DNA from: GCA-2711565 sp963664245
Lineage (GTDB): Bacteria > Bacteroidota > Bacteroidia > Bacteroidales > GCA-2711565
Assembly (NCBI GenBank): GCA_963664245.1
Contig: OY760934.1
Coordinates: forward strand, 3,410,001-3,474,000
Length of the DNA stretch: 64,000 nucleotides
Direction: 5' to 3'
The notes beneath the pieces are model-generated. The model ran no database searches. It had not been told where the DNA came from and saw only the letters and a program-made list of their open reading frames with translations. The first letter of the stretch is position 1. The number at the start of each line of letters is the position of its first letter. This document shows, one piece after another, positions 17,753-26,783 of the stretch. A program made the translations under genes and the position numbers.

Positions 17753-18421
17753 ATGTTGAAATCGATGATATATAAAGAATGGCTCAAAATCAGATGGTTT
17801 CTGATTGGGGCTACAGCGGTAGGATTGCTTGTTGTGGGTTATGCGTTTATGGATATTCAGCGCTCAATCACATTTAACGGGGCAAATAATCTGTGGTATT
17901 ATATTTTGTTCCAAAACTATCAATTCTTTTTGATCCTGAAATACGTTCCATTACTCATAGGAATAGGAATAGGTGTTGCACAGTATTTTCCCGAAACGGT
18001 TAGCAAACGGATCAAATTGACTTTCCATTTGCCAATTCGTGAAAATAAAGCATTGTTGATGATGCTTGCAACGGGGTTTAGCGGTTTGTTAATTAGTTTT
18101 CTGCTTCAGTTTATTACATTCCTGATTTTCAATAACAGCTTTTTTGCTTCCGAAATGACCTGTTCAGCCTTGCTTACCATTCTGCCATGGTATTTAGCCG
18201 GCATCGCTGCTTATTTCTTGGTTGCTTTAATTGTTTTGGAACCGATATGGAAATTCAGGATTTTTTACGCGCTTTCTACATCTGCTTTTATCCCGTTATA
18301 TTTAAAAAGCGGATTGGCAGGAGCGTATGCACCTATCGTACCCAAATTGGCTTTGATTACAATTTTAATTAGTGTTACCATGCTGTTCTCAGCGTATCGA
18401 TTTAGGAAAGGAGAAATGTAG
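17753..18421 (+). CDS. ABC-2-type membrane protein, partner of the 16861 ATPase
   Basis: An all-helical membrane protein of 222 residues with about six hydrophobic spans (WFLIGATAVGLLVVGYAF, PLLIGIGIGVAQYF, GLLISFLLQFITFLIF and three more). Its length and pattern suit an ABC-2 permease of the NosY/CcmB/ABC-2 type. It starts 4 nt after the ATPase gene, so the pair is co-translated. The substrate is not evident. Confidence 0.78.
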   Translation: MLKSMIYKEWLKIRWFLIGATAVGLLVVGYAFMDIQRSITFNGANNLWYYILFQNYQFFLILKYVPLLIGIGIGVAQYFPETVSKRIKLTFHLPIRENKALLMMLATGFSGLLISFLLQFITFLIFNNSFFASEMTCSALLTILPWYLAGIAAYFLVALIVLEPIWKFRIFYALSTSAFIPLYLKSGLAGAYAPIVPKLALITILISVTMLFSAYRFRKGEM

Positions 18422-18422
18422 A

Positions 18423-19649
18423 ATGAAGGATTTAAGTAGATTTATATTAATATTTATAACCGTTTTATCTCTATCGGTAATTCTTCCGTGGATATACTGG
18501 TTATCATTTGAAAAGCCGATTAATACTCCATTTGTAATGTATAGCTGTGTTGATGACTGCTTTATGGTTAGAAATGCTGGAGAGTACACCAATGAAAAAG
18601 GACAAATTTTTACCCGTGAAGAGTTTGAGCAAAAACTGCCTTTGCTGAATTTACGTCAGTTAATGATTTCGAATACATTACCCGATACCGTTAAAGGTGT
18701 TGAAATGGATCCTCATGTGGTAAATATGGCCCGTTCATTTTTTAGATTGAAACCAAGGGATATAAAATCGCCAAAATCGGGCTTGTATCCTTTGTTTGAG
18801 GCCGAATCGGGACGTGCTCAACTTGAGATGCCTGAGGATTTTTTCAGGATTGGTTCCCGTATGGAATTTATTAATGCCAGCGGAAATTCAATAAATGAAG
18901 AAAAAACCCGCTTGTTTACCGGAGCCTTGCAGCACTATGGTTTTAATTTTCCTGCAAAGATGATAGAAGGGATACCTACTACCAGGAAATCGTGTGATGA
19001 GGGCTATTTTGTGGTTGATAATACCAATCAGATGTTTCATGTTAAAATGGAACAAGGGAAACCTTATGTGAAGAAAGTAGAGCTTCCTAAAGGATTAACA
19101 TTTAAACATATTTCTTGTGTTGATTTTCGGAACAAAGAATTCTATTGTTACTTGATCGGACGTGATAACAGTTTGTTTATTATTACGCAGGATGATTATG
19201 ATTTGCTTCGTTTGCCGGTTGAAGGATATAACCCGGATGAACAGGAGCTCAGGATTTATGGAGACTTGTTTAATTACAATGTTATAATGGTTGGTGAAGA
19301 TCAGTTAAATGTAACCGTTCTTGACGATAATTTTGTAAAGGTTGATGAATACCAAAAAACTTGGGAAAAACGTTCAATACGTCCTGAAGGAAAAATATTT
19401 AACTATATATTTCCGGCAGAGATCAACTTGACAAATAAATACAATAGTTTTATAGACTTTTATTTCTATCCGACAAAAAGCTTTAATTGGTTAATATTAC
19501 ATGTTCTTTTGGTAATTGTACAACTTATTATAATCAGGCGAAGAAAAGCTAATCCCAAAAATCATATTATTGATTTTGGTGTGGTTTTGGTTACCGGGAT
19601 TTTTGGATTTTTAGCGATAAACATTTTTCCCAATAAGTTTTATGATTAG
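18423..19649 (+). CDS. membrane protein of the receptor locus (DUF4857-like)
   Basis: A 408-residue protein with one N-terminal membrane segment (about 5-25), an exterior domain of roughly 300 residues and two or three C-terminal spans (NWLILHVLLVIVQLIIIRRR; VLVTGIFGFLAINIF). The start is the ATG at 18423, preceded by an unusually clear GGAG Shine-Dalgarno; a longer frame from 18372 lies in the permease gene. From memory it resembles the DUF4857 family. The exterior part has dispersed Cys (in YSCVDDCF, KSCDEG and HISCVD). It is the last gene before a bidirectional terminator, and probably a third subunit of the ABC complex. Confidence 0.7.
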   Translation: MKDLSRFILIFITVLSLSVILPWIYWLSFEKPINTPFVMYSCVDDCFMVRNAGEYTNEKGQIFTREEFEQKLPLLNLRQLMISNTLPDTVKGVEMDPHVVNMARSFFRLKPRDIKSPKSGLYPLFEAESGRAQLEMPEDFFRIGSRMEFINASGNSINEEKTRLFTGALQHYGFNFPAKMIEGIPTTRKSCDEGYFVVDNTNQMFHVKMEQGKPYVKKVELPKGLTFKHISCVDFRNKEFYCYLIGRDNSLFIITQDDYDLLRLPVEGYNPDEQELRIYGDLFNYNVIMVGEDQLNVTVLDDNFVKVDEYQKTWEKRSIRPEGKIFNYIFPAEINLTNKYNSFIDFYFYPTKSFNWLILHVLLVIVQLIIIRRRKANPKNHIIDFGVVLVTGIFGFLAINIFPNKFYD

Positions 19650-19671
19650 CAATGTCGTTTTGCGATAGGTT

Positions 19672-19706
19672 AAAAAACCCATTCTTTTTAAAAGAATGGG
19701 TTTTTT
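19672..19706. terminator. bidirectional terminator
   Basis: A long stem, CCCATTCTTT with AAAGAATGGG extended by A6/T6, has a tiny loop (19672-19706). It ends the receptor locus on the + strand and the hybrid-kinase gene on the - strand, as expected for convergent genes. Confidence 0.85.
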
Positions 19707-19731
19707 ATTTTTTTAAAAAGAATGGAAGAAT

Positions 19732-22572
19732 TTAATTGTTTAGCAAGCCATTCATCAGGTTCATGAGTTTTACCTTGTTAATCGGTTTGGTTATGTATGC
19801 ATCGCAACCGGCTTCTTTACATTTTTGTTTTTCTCCGGGCAGGGCAAATGCTGTTTGGGCAATGATAGGAATTTCCTTTTTTGTTGATTTAATGATCCGG
19901 GTTGCTTCCAATCCATTCATCTCAGGCATTTGGATGTCCATCATAATCAAGTCTATTTTTTTTAGCTTATCTACCATTTCAACGGCTTCCCGTCCGTTTT
20001 GCGCATAATGGATCTTGATTTTGGTTTTTTGTAAAAAGCGTTCAAGCAAAGTAAAGCTGTCAATCTCATCTTCTACAATCAATAACGATTTTTTTCCCCA
20101 GTTAAAATCAGTAATACCTTTTCTACTCTCCTTAATTTGGGGGATTTCAGTTTCATTAAATGGTAAGGTAAATGTAAATTTTGAACCTTCCTTTTTCTCT
20201 GATTCTACCCAAATTTCTCCCCCCATCATACTTAGAATATGTTTTGAAATCGCTAAACCTAAACCGGTTCCGCCATATAAGCGTGTATTCGAGTTCTGTA
20301 CCTGACGGAAACGTTCAAAAATAAATTGTTGCGATTCTTTTGAAATTCCAATTCCGGTATCTTTTACATAAAACTCTAGTTGGTTTTGTGCATTAAGGGT
20401 ATAACCAAATTCAATACTTCCTTTATCTGTAAACTTAAAGGCATTGGTAAGCAAATTGGTTAGTATTTGTTGTAAACGGAATGCATCTGTTTTAATAATG
20501 GGATTCTGAGGGTCTTCAGGCATGATTAGTTTGAATTCCAGGCTTGAGATTTTGGCTTCGGCTTCAAAAGTTTTATGCAGCTCTTGCAGCATCCTGTTTA
20601 AATGAATATTTGATTCCCTGATTTGAATTTGGTTGGCTTCAATTTTGGCAATGTCAATGATGTCGTCAATGAGGTTCATTAACTTGTTACTGTTGCTTTG
20701 GATAAGGTTGATGTATTGGTTCTTTTCGTCCTCTTTCAGGGATGGGTCAGCCAGTAAATCGGAAAATCCGATGATTGCGTTCATGGGCGTTCTGATCTCA
20801 TGCGACATGTTTGATAGAAATGCCGATTTTAAACGATCCGATTCTTCGGCTTTTTCTTTGGCTTTAATCAATTCTTTCTCAACAAACTTACGATTGGTAA
20901 CATCTTGTATGGTACCGGATATTTTTATTGGTTCGAGGTTTAAATTATAAATAACTTCGGCCCGTAAAAGAATATAAGTGTCGAAATGTGCTTTGGGCAA
21001 ATGAATCCTGAATTCGATGTGCAGCCTTTTACTGTCGTCTTTTACTTTTTTTATTTCGTTTATAAAGTGTTTAAAATCGTCGGGATGGATGCGGTGTAAA
21101 ATATGATTGGTGTAAACGGGGCCTTTGGTATTATGGAATCCGAAAATTTTAAAGGCTTGTTTTGAACCCCATAAATTATACGTTTTTAAGTCATATTCCC
21201 AATTGCCTATTTTCCCTACTTCCTGGGCTTTGTTCCAACGTTCTTCATTTTGCTTTAATTCGATAGCTGTTTTTTTATGGCGATCCATTTCATAAGACAG
21301 GTTCAGGGTTCTTTCAATTACTTTTTCTTCCAGGTATTCGTTTAATTCTTTTAGTTTATCTTTCGATTTGAGATGGTTCCTGGCAATTATAAATATTAAA
21401 GCAATAATGATAAGAAGAAAAAGAATAATGAATGCATATAAGTTGATCCTGTAATTCGATTCTTTCGCTTTGATTTTATCCTGGCTGAGGTTCATTAAAA
21501 ATTGAGCTTCTTCGTTCTGATCTATGTTTTCTTCAAGCTTCGCTTCGACAAGGCTTGAGTTGCTAAGGTTTTGTGTTCGCAGAATAGAATCTCTAAATAA
21601 ATAATAGCAGGTTATAAAATTAGAGGTTCGTTCATACTTCTCTAATTTTGAAGAAATACGTGCCAGGTATAAATAATTGTCCTGAATGATTTGATTGTAA
21701 TGCGCTTTTTTAGCCAGCTTTAGGCTTTGTGTACAATATTTGTAAGCAGAATCATATTTCTTATTTGCATAAAGTATTAATCCTTTGTTGGCATAACTAA
21801 CAGCTAATGACTTCGAAAAGCAATATTGTTTGTTGAATTTTAATGATTTTTCGTTGTAGTATTGGGCACTGTCATATTTATTTAGTAATCGGTATATATA
21901 GCTCATGTTGTTTAAAACCCTTCCATAATAAACTATCTGAATGAGGTTTTTTGGTTTAATTTTTAGGGCTTTCCTGTTAATCTTAATGGCTTTGTCATAC
22001 TTTTCATTTTGTATGTGGTTTAATCCTGATATTGCATAGAGAATGAGCAAATTTGAAGTGTCAAGATTGTGGTCCCTTAATTCCTGAAATGCGGTTTCTA
22101 AATAATCATTTGCTTTTTCTGTTTGTTTTATCCCCTGATAGTTATAACTCAAACTCTTAAGTGCAATTACTGCTTTTAGCCATTCCTCATGTTTTTTATA
22201 AATGTCATAAGCTTTTTGGTTGTATTCAAGGGCTTTTTTAATATTTCTTTCAATGCTGGATATATCTCCCAATAATTTATAACAATCGGCAAGCTTCGAT
22301 TGGTTGTTCAATGCTTCAAAAATACTTGTTGCACGTGTTACATTTGAATAAGACTGAGAGGTATTTCCGTAAAATTTTTCCAGTTCAGACAGATGCAATA
22401 AGGTGTTTGCAAATTCCAACGAATCCTTCTGGATGTCGATAGAGTCTAGCTTTGAGTAATACTGATTTATCTGTTTTTTTAAGCAGAACACTGGTTTCTG
22501 GGCTGAAACATTGATGGATAAGAAAAGTAATAAAAAAATGCTGCTAATTTTAATCTTGTTTTGCGGGCTCAT
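19732..22572 (-). CDS. TPR-containing hybrid sensor histidine kinase
   Basis: A 946-residue signalling protein. A signal peptide (...INVSAQ) is followed by a periplasmic array of TPR repeats (about 35-340), one membrane span (about 373-396), a coiled coil and a PAS domain (about 445-560). The kinase core has motif NMSHEIRTPMNAIIGF (His near 590), HATPase motifs DTGIGI and GTGLGLAIS, and a C-terminal receiver domain with the acceptor in LIMMDIQMPEMNG (Asp near 876). Output must pass through another protein, since no DNA-binding domain is attached. The kinase and receiver halves closely resemble the tandem kinases at 43-49 kb. The signal is unknown. Confidence 0.92.
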   Translation of the reverse strand: MSPQNKIKISSIFLLLFLSINVSAQKPVFCLKKQINQYYSKLDSIDIQKDSLEFANTLLHLSELEKFYGNTSQSYSNVTRATSIFEALNNQSKLADCYKLLGDISSIERNIKKALEYNQKAYDIYKKHEEWLKAVIALKSLSYNYQGIKQTEKANDYLETAFQELRDHNLDTSNLLILYAISGLNHIQNEKYDKAIKINRKALKIKPKNLIQIVYYGRVLNNMSYIYRLLNKYDSAQYYNEKSLKFNKQYCFSKSLAVSYANKGLILYANKKYDSAYKYCTQSLKLAKKAHYNQIIQDNYLYLARISSKLEKYERTSNFITCYYLFRDSILRTQNLSNSSLVEAKLEENIDQNEEAQFLMNLSQDKIKAKESNYRINLYAFIILFLLIIIALIFIIARNHLKSKDKLKELNEYLEEKVIERTLNLSYEMDRHKKTAIELKQNEERWNKAQEVGKIGNWEYDLKTYNLWGSKQAFKIFGFHNTKGPVYTNHILHRIHPDDFKHFINEIKKVKDDSKRLHIEFRIHLPKAHFDTYILLRAEVIYNLNLEPIKISGTIQDVTNRKFVEKELIKAKEKAEESDRLKSAFLSNMSHEIRTPMNAIIGFSDLLADPSLKEDEKNQYINLIQSNSNKLMNLIDDIIDIAKIEANQIQIRESNIHLNRMLQELHKTFEAEAKISSLEFKLIMPEDPQNPIIKTDAFRLQQILTNLLTNAFKFTDKGSIEFGYTLNAQNQLEFYVKDTGIGISKESQQFIFERFRQVQNSNTRLYGGTGLGLAISKHILSMMGGEIWVESEKKEGSKFTFTLPFNETEIPQIKESRKGITDFNWGKKSLLIVEDEIDSFTLLERFLQKTKIKIHYAQNGREAVEMVDKLKKIDLIMMDIQMPEMNGLEATRIIKSTKKEIPIIAQTAFALPGEKQKCKEAGCDAYITKPINKVKLMNLMNGLLNN

Positions 22573-22687
22573 TATTTGAGGCTTAGATATAATAGTGTTA
22601 AATTAGGTGCACTAATTTATTAAAATACTTAACATATTTGAATAGATTGAAGCTGTTTTTATCTACAAATATTTTAACGTGTTTTAC

Positions 22688-22695
22688 TATATTTG
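22688..22695 (+). promoter_or_regulatory. candidate -7 element upstream of fabG
   Basis: TATATTTG matches TAnnTTTG in the 206-nt gap between the divergent kinase and fabG genes. No clear -33 partner is visible. Confidence 0.35.
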
Positions 22696-22778
22696 TGAAC
22701 CATAAATATTATTTTCGTATTTGTGATCTTATTAATTAAAGATTTTATATCATTTGTCAATAAATAAAATTAGCTACA

Positions 22779-23525
22779 ATGAAACTATTAGAAGGAAAAA
22801 CTGCCCTTATTACCGGTGCGTCCAGAGGGATTGGCCGGGCTATTGCAATTAAATTTGCGAGCGAAGGTGCTAATGTTGCTTTTTCAGATATTAGAATTGA
22901 TGAGGCTGCCGAAAGCCTGGAAAAAGAATTAACGGAACTTGGTGTTAAAGCTAAAGGCTATGCTTCTGATGCCAGCTCTTTGGAGCAAAGCGAAGCACTC
23001 GTGAAAAATGTTCATGAAGAGTTTGAACGGATCGATATCCTGGTAAACAATGCCGGGATTACCCGCGATAATTTATTGATGCGTATGAGCGAGCAAGATT
23101 GGGATATGGTGATTAACGTGAACCTGAAATCAGTCTTTAACTTAACCAAAGCTGTGCAACGTGTGATGCTAAAGCAACGCTCAGGTAGCATTATAAACAT
23201 GAGTTCGGTTGTTGGCGTAGGTGGAAATGCCGGGCAATCAAATTATGCTGCTTCTAAGGCAGGATTAATTGGTTTTACAAAGTCAATTGCCCAGGAACTA
23301 GGCAGCCGTAATATCCGTTGCAATGCCATTGCTCCCGGTTTTATTGAAACCGTTATGACCACCCATTTAACCGATGAAGTAAAAGAAAACTGGATTAAAG
23401 GTATTCCGCTTCGCCGTTCAGGAAAACCTGAAGACGTTGCCAATATTTCTTTATTCCTTGCTTCCGATCTTTCTGACTATGTTTCCGGGCAAACCATTAG
23501 TGTTTGTGGCGGAATGAGTATGTAA
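22779..23525 (+). CDS. fabG: 3-oxoacyl-[acyl-carrier-protein] reductase
   Basis: NADPH-dependent ketoreductase of type II fatty-acid synthesis, 248 residues, cytoplasmic. The Rossmann cofactor motif TGASRGIG (12-19), NNAGI (near 89), the catalytic Ser in MSSVVG and the YxxxK pair in YAASKAGLIGFTKS (Tyr near 156) are all present. The C-terminal GQTISVCGGMSM is typical of FabG. The length is normal. It stands alone, closed by its own terminator. A different short-chain dehydrogenase role cannot be excluded, but the match to FabG is strong. Confidence 0.93.
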   Translation: MKLLEGKTALITGASRGIGRAIAIKFASEGANVAFSDIRIDEAAESLEKELTELGVKAKGYASDASSLEQSEALVKNVHEEFERIDILVNNAGITRDNLLMRMSEQDWDMVINVNLKSVFNLTKAVQRVMLKQRSGSIINMSSVVGVGGNAGQSNYAASKAGLIGFTKSIAQELGSRNIRCNAIAPGFIETVMTTHLTDEVKENWIKGIPLRRSGKPEDVANISLFLASDLSDYVSGQTISVCGGMSM

Positions 23526-23553
23526 ATTTATATCAAGAAAACATATAATTTTG

Positions 23554-23576
23554 CAGGGCTTTATAGCCCTGTTTTT
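23554..23576 (+). terminator. Rho-independent terminator after fabG
   Basis: The stem CAGGGCT / AGCCCTG (23554-23560 with 23565-23571) has a TTAT loop and is followed by TTTTT. Confidence 0.8.
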
Positions 23577-23592
23577 GTTTAATATTTTTTAT

Positions 23593-24828
23593 ATGGAACC
23601 TCAATTTTTATTCAAACTTATAATTGTTTTTATTGTTGTTGAGTTTTTGCTCGAACGCGTTCTGGGGTACTTAAATTCAACCCGCTGGAGTGACAAATTA
23701 CCTGGAGAACTTCGTGGTATATACGACGAACAGAAGTATGAAAAATCTCAGCAATACGAAAAAACCAAGCACAATTTTTCCATCATAACTGCTGTTTTTT
23801 CGTTGCTTGTTATTTTGTTGATGCTTTTTTTTGAAGGGTTTGCCTGGGTAGATGCCTGGGTTCGTTCTTATACGAACCACCCGGTGCTTATGGCATTATT
23901 GTTCTTCGGATTTTTAGGCATCGCAATGGATATTATTACAACTCCTTTTTCAATCTATAGTACTTTCATAATTGAAGAAAAATTCGGGTTCAATAAAACC
24001 ACCCCTAAAACATTTATTTTGGATAAACTAAAATCTTGGCTTTTGATGGCTGTTATTGGCGGTGGGTTGTTAAGTTTGATTGTTTGGATATACACTATTT
24101 CGGGTTCCTGGTTCTGGATTGTTGTTTGGGGGGTAATTAGCCTGTTTATGATATTCATGTTCATGTTTTACTCCAACCTGATTGTTCCCTTGTTTAATAA
24201 ACAAAAACCGCTTGAAGAAGGAGAGTTGAGGTCGGCCATTGAGGAATTTACAGGTAGGGCCGGGTTTAAATTGAAGAATATTTTTGTTATTGATGGTTCA
24301 AAGCGTTCAACCAAAGCAAATGCTTATTTTACTGGATTGGGTCCCCAAAAGAGAATTGTGTTGTACGATACGTTGATTAAAGATTACACGGTTGATGAAC
24401 TGGTAGCCGTGCTGGCTCATGAGATTGGCCATTATAAGAAAAAACACACGGTGAGTGCCTTGTTTATTTCATTGGCTGAAAATGCGCTCATGCTTTTTAT
24501 CCTTTCGTTATTTATTTCGAGCCCGGTATTGTCGCAAGCTTTGGGGGCAAACGAAGCAAGCTTTCACCTAGGGATTTTAACCTTTGGTATTTTATACAGT
24601 CCTATTTCGTTTGTTTTGAGCTTGATTACAAATATTATTTCTCGTAAAAACGAATATGCTGCAGACCGTTATGCAGGTAAAAATTATAATTCAGAAGCTT
24701 TACAGTTGGCCCTAAAAAAGTTATCGGTGAATAATTTGAGTAATTTACGCCCACATCCGGCTTATGTGTTTTGTTATTATTCACATCCGCCACTATTAAA
24801 AAGGCTGGAGGCATTAAAAAAACTTTAG
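23593..24828 (+). CDS. M48 (CAAX prenyl protease 1/Ste24-like) zinc metallopeptidase
   Basis: Membrane-embedded zinc protease of 411 residues. Multiple membrane spans surround the active site AHEIGHYKKKH (HExxH, first His near 276), and the third zinc ligand lies in EYAADRYA (near 354). This layout is that of Ste24/CAAX protease 1, which in bacteria probably acts in membrane-protein quality control. I start it at the ATG 23593, because a longer frame from a TTG at 23551 would begin inside the fabG terminator. It overlaps the convergent sugar-transferase gene by 4 nt. Confidence 0.92.
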   Translation: MEPQFLFKLIIVFIVVEFLLERVLGYLNSTRWSDKLPGELRGIYDEQKYEKSQQYEKTKHNFSIITAVFSLLVILLMLFFEGFAWVDAWVRSYTNHPVLMALLFFGFLGIAMDIITTPFSIYSTFIIEEKFGFNKTTPKTFILDKLKSWLLMAVIGGGLLSLIVWIYTISGSWFWIVVWGVISLFMIFMFMFYSNLIVPLFNKQKPLEEGELRSAIEEFTGRAGFKLKNIFVIDGSKRSTKANAYFTGLGPQKRIVLYDTLIKDYTVDELVAVLAHEIGHYKKKHTVSALFISLAENALMLFILSLFISSPVLSQALGANEASFHLGILTFGILYSPISFVLSLITNIISRKNEYAADRYAGKNYNSEALQLALKKLSVNNLSNLRPHPAYVFCYYSHPPLLKRLEALKKL

Positions 24829-25637
24829 GTAACTTCTTTTTTGCGGAACACGGCCGGGATGGTCAGTATAATTAGTCGTAAATCATTCCAGAACGAGGCG
24901 GTAATCGCGTAGCGGTTATCCAGTGTTTTGCGTTCTTCTTCTGTAAATTTTGCTGCTTTTCGGTTCGAAACCTGCCATAAACCGGTGATTCCGGCAGGAG
25001 CTAAAAAACGAAGAGCCCACTGGTCGGTGGTGAGCTTTTCCGCTTCGTAAAGGGGGAGGGGGCGGTTCCCAACAATCGACATATCTCCTTTTAATACGTT
25101 AAAAAACTGGGGGATTTCGTCAATATTAAGCGTCCGTATAATTCTCCCGATGCGGGTAATTCGGGGGTCGTTTACTATTTTGAAGAATATTGGGTTGTTT
25201 TCCTGCATTCTTTTCTTTTGCAGATAAAAATTTTCGCAAATTTCGGTTCCGTCAATGTGTAATATTGGCGAACAATTTTTCCCTAAACCTTTACACTCGG
25301 GGCATTCATCAACTTCTTCGATGTTTTCTTTATTTTTGTTACGGTTAATCAGGTATTGGTTTAGTTCTGATAATTCGGTTCGTTTAAGGTCGGAACCGAC
25401 ATACATCGAGCGTAATTTATAAAAGGAGAAAATATCGTAACCGGTACCCACTCTTTTTGAAATGTAAAAAATTGATCCACGGGATTCAAGCTTAATAAGT
25501 ATGATTGATATTATAAGAATCGGCGATAAAACAATTAAAGCAAAGGTTGCAAAAATGATATCAAAAACCCGTTTAGTAAATGATATTCTGAATTTTTCGA
25601 AACTTTCAACGTCCTCTACCTTGAACTTTTTTTTCAT
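24825..25637 (-). CDS. polyprenyl-phosphate sugar-1-phosphate transferase with Cys-rich insert
   Basis: Initiating glycosyltransferase of 270 residues (WcaJ/PglC class) that loads a sugar phosphate onto undecaprenyl phosphate. An N-terminal membrane helix (RVFDIIFATFALIVLSPILI) is followed by the catalytic region with FYKLRSM, RIGRIIRTLNIDEIPQFFNV and GDMSIVGNRPLP. Between FYKLRSM and the second half lies an insertion of about 50 residues containing CPECKGLGKNC and a further Cys, a possible zinc site. The start is the ATG at 25637; the longer frame starts with TTG at 25694 and adds residues unlike the family. It is an isolated transferase with no glycan cluster around it. Confidence 0.9.
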   Translation of the reverse strand: MKKKFKVEDVESFEKFRISFTKRVFDIIFATFALIVLSPILIISIILIKLESRGSIFYISKRVGTGYDIFSFYKLRSMYVGSDLKRTELSELNQYLINRNKNKENIEEVDECPECKGLGKNCSPILHIDGTEICENFYLQKKRMQENNPIFFKIVNDPRITRIGRIIRTLNIDEIPQFFNVLKGDMSIVGNRPLPLYEAEKLTTDQWALRFLAPAGITGLWQVSNRKAAKFTEEERKTLDNRYAITASFWNDLRLIILTIPAVFRKKEVT

Positions 25638-25699
25638 TGCTGGGGGTTTGTGCTCCCAAAAATAGGGCTTTTTGTTAATAAAAAGAAACACCAAATGGC

Positions 25700-26737
25700 T
25701 TAATTTTCAAAAAAACCGGAGAGGTAATAACCTTGCTTATTTAATTCGTTTTCGTTTTTTTTGAAAAATTCCTGAAGTGTTTCAATCGTGATAGAGTAGG
25801 TTACGCCGTAGTTTATGATCTCTTTGTTCTTAATAAAGAAAGGCCCAGAATAAGGGGAGTTGTTTTGCCTTAATTGGTCGCGATCATAGTCTGGGGCAAT
25901 ATAATTGAAATAATCGGCAGAAGACGATTTAACCATCCCAACCATCTCGAAGTTCGGAACACCGTCTTTAATGGCTAATACCGGAGCACCGCTGAACCCA
26001 TGATTGAACACGGCATCAATTAAAAACGTTCCTCTTTTTACAAGCTCGGGATTACTGATAATTCCGCGTGTAATCATTTTTTGTGCAATAGGGAAGCCCA
26101 TGATATAAACAAAACTGCCCCATTCCAGTTCTTTGGATTTTCCAAGCGGGTAGTTAAAAACATTGGCTTTTGTTATGCTCTCGCTATCGCTCTCAAGCCC
26201 GAGGAGGACAATGTCCTTTTGCGGGTCTATTGCAAGTATTTTTAATTCTTTTCCGAGCTCTAATTCAGGGGCATAAATCTGAACTTTTCGTTTTACTGCA
26301 AATGATACAACAAAATCTTCCTTTATGTCAATTGACGATTTATAGTTGTATATAGTGTCAGGGAAATTTACAACGTGTGCACAACTTAATAGTGCAAGCT
26401 GGTTAATACTTTTATATATGACGGTTCCGGTACCGATTAAACTTCTGGAGAACACATCTACTTGTTTTGCATGCTTTGTGGTAAAACCAGTGTTCATCTG
26501 ATTTTTTTTTACCTCTAAATTGTTCGGGAATGCATAAATTTCGTAGAAAACAACACTGGAGACTTTTTTAATGCTTTTTGATAATTCATTGAGTTGTTTG
26601 GAGCAATTTTTATACGGAAACTCACTGTCATACCGATTGTCACTTAATGTAGGATATAGTGCCTGATATGTTTTTTGTGTACAGGAAAATAGTAAAATAA
26701 GAATAAAGACTACAAAAAAGATCCTGAGAAAATTCAT
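25700..26737 (-). CDS. trypsin-like serine protease lipoprotein
   Basis: Predicted lipoprotein of 345 residues (leader ending LLFSC, Cys 19) with a chymotrypsin-fold domain. The triad is visible as His 121 in LLSCAHVVNF, Asp 175 in PQKDIVLLGLE and Ser 249 in NHGFSGAPVLAI. The GxSGxP motif and the lack of a PDZ domain place it among trypsin-like peptidase-domain proteins near HtrA/DegP. It acts in the periplasm or at the surface, with unknown targets. It lies 62 nt upstream of the sugar transferase start on the same strand and may share its transcript. Confidence 0.85.
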   Translation of the reverse strand: MNFLRIFFVVFILILLFSCTQKTYQALYPTLSDNRYDSEFPYKNCSKQLNELSKSIKKVSSVVFYEIYAFPNNLEVKKNQMNTGFTTKHAKQVDVFSRSLIGTGTVIYKSINQLALLSCAHVVNFPDTIYNYKSSIDIKEDFVVSFAVKRKVQIYAPELELGKELKILAIDPQKDIVLLGLESDSESITKANVFNYPLGKSKELEWGSFVYIMGFPIAQKMITRGIISNPELVKRGTFLIDAVFNHGFSGAPVLAIKDGVPNFEMVGMVKSSSADYFNYIAPDYDRDQLRQNNSPYSGPFFIKNKEIINYGVTYSITIETLQEFFKKNENELNKQGYYLSGFFEN

Positions 26738-26783
26738 TAGAGGTAAATTTAATTTGCAATAAACTAATTTACCATTTTTTTAA

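Noticed and set aside
16861..18421. Part of a nitrous-oxide reductase (nos) cluster, because of NapH/NosR-like and NosF/NosY-like genes
   Set aside because: There is no nosZ, nosD or nosL, and a TonB receptor and ECF sigma dominate the locus.
23546..23553. TAATTTTG as a promoter for the M48 protease
   Set aside because: It matches TAnnTTTG but abuts the fabG terminator hairpin, and no -33 box is found; too weak to list.
23551..23592. Longer N-terminus for the M48 protease from a TTG at 23551
   Set aside because: That start lies in the fabG terminator hairpin; the ATG at 23593 gives the family-like N-terminus.
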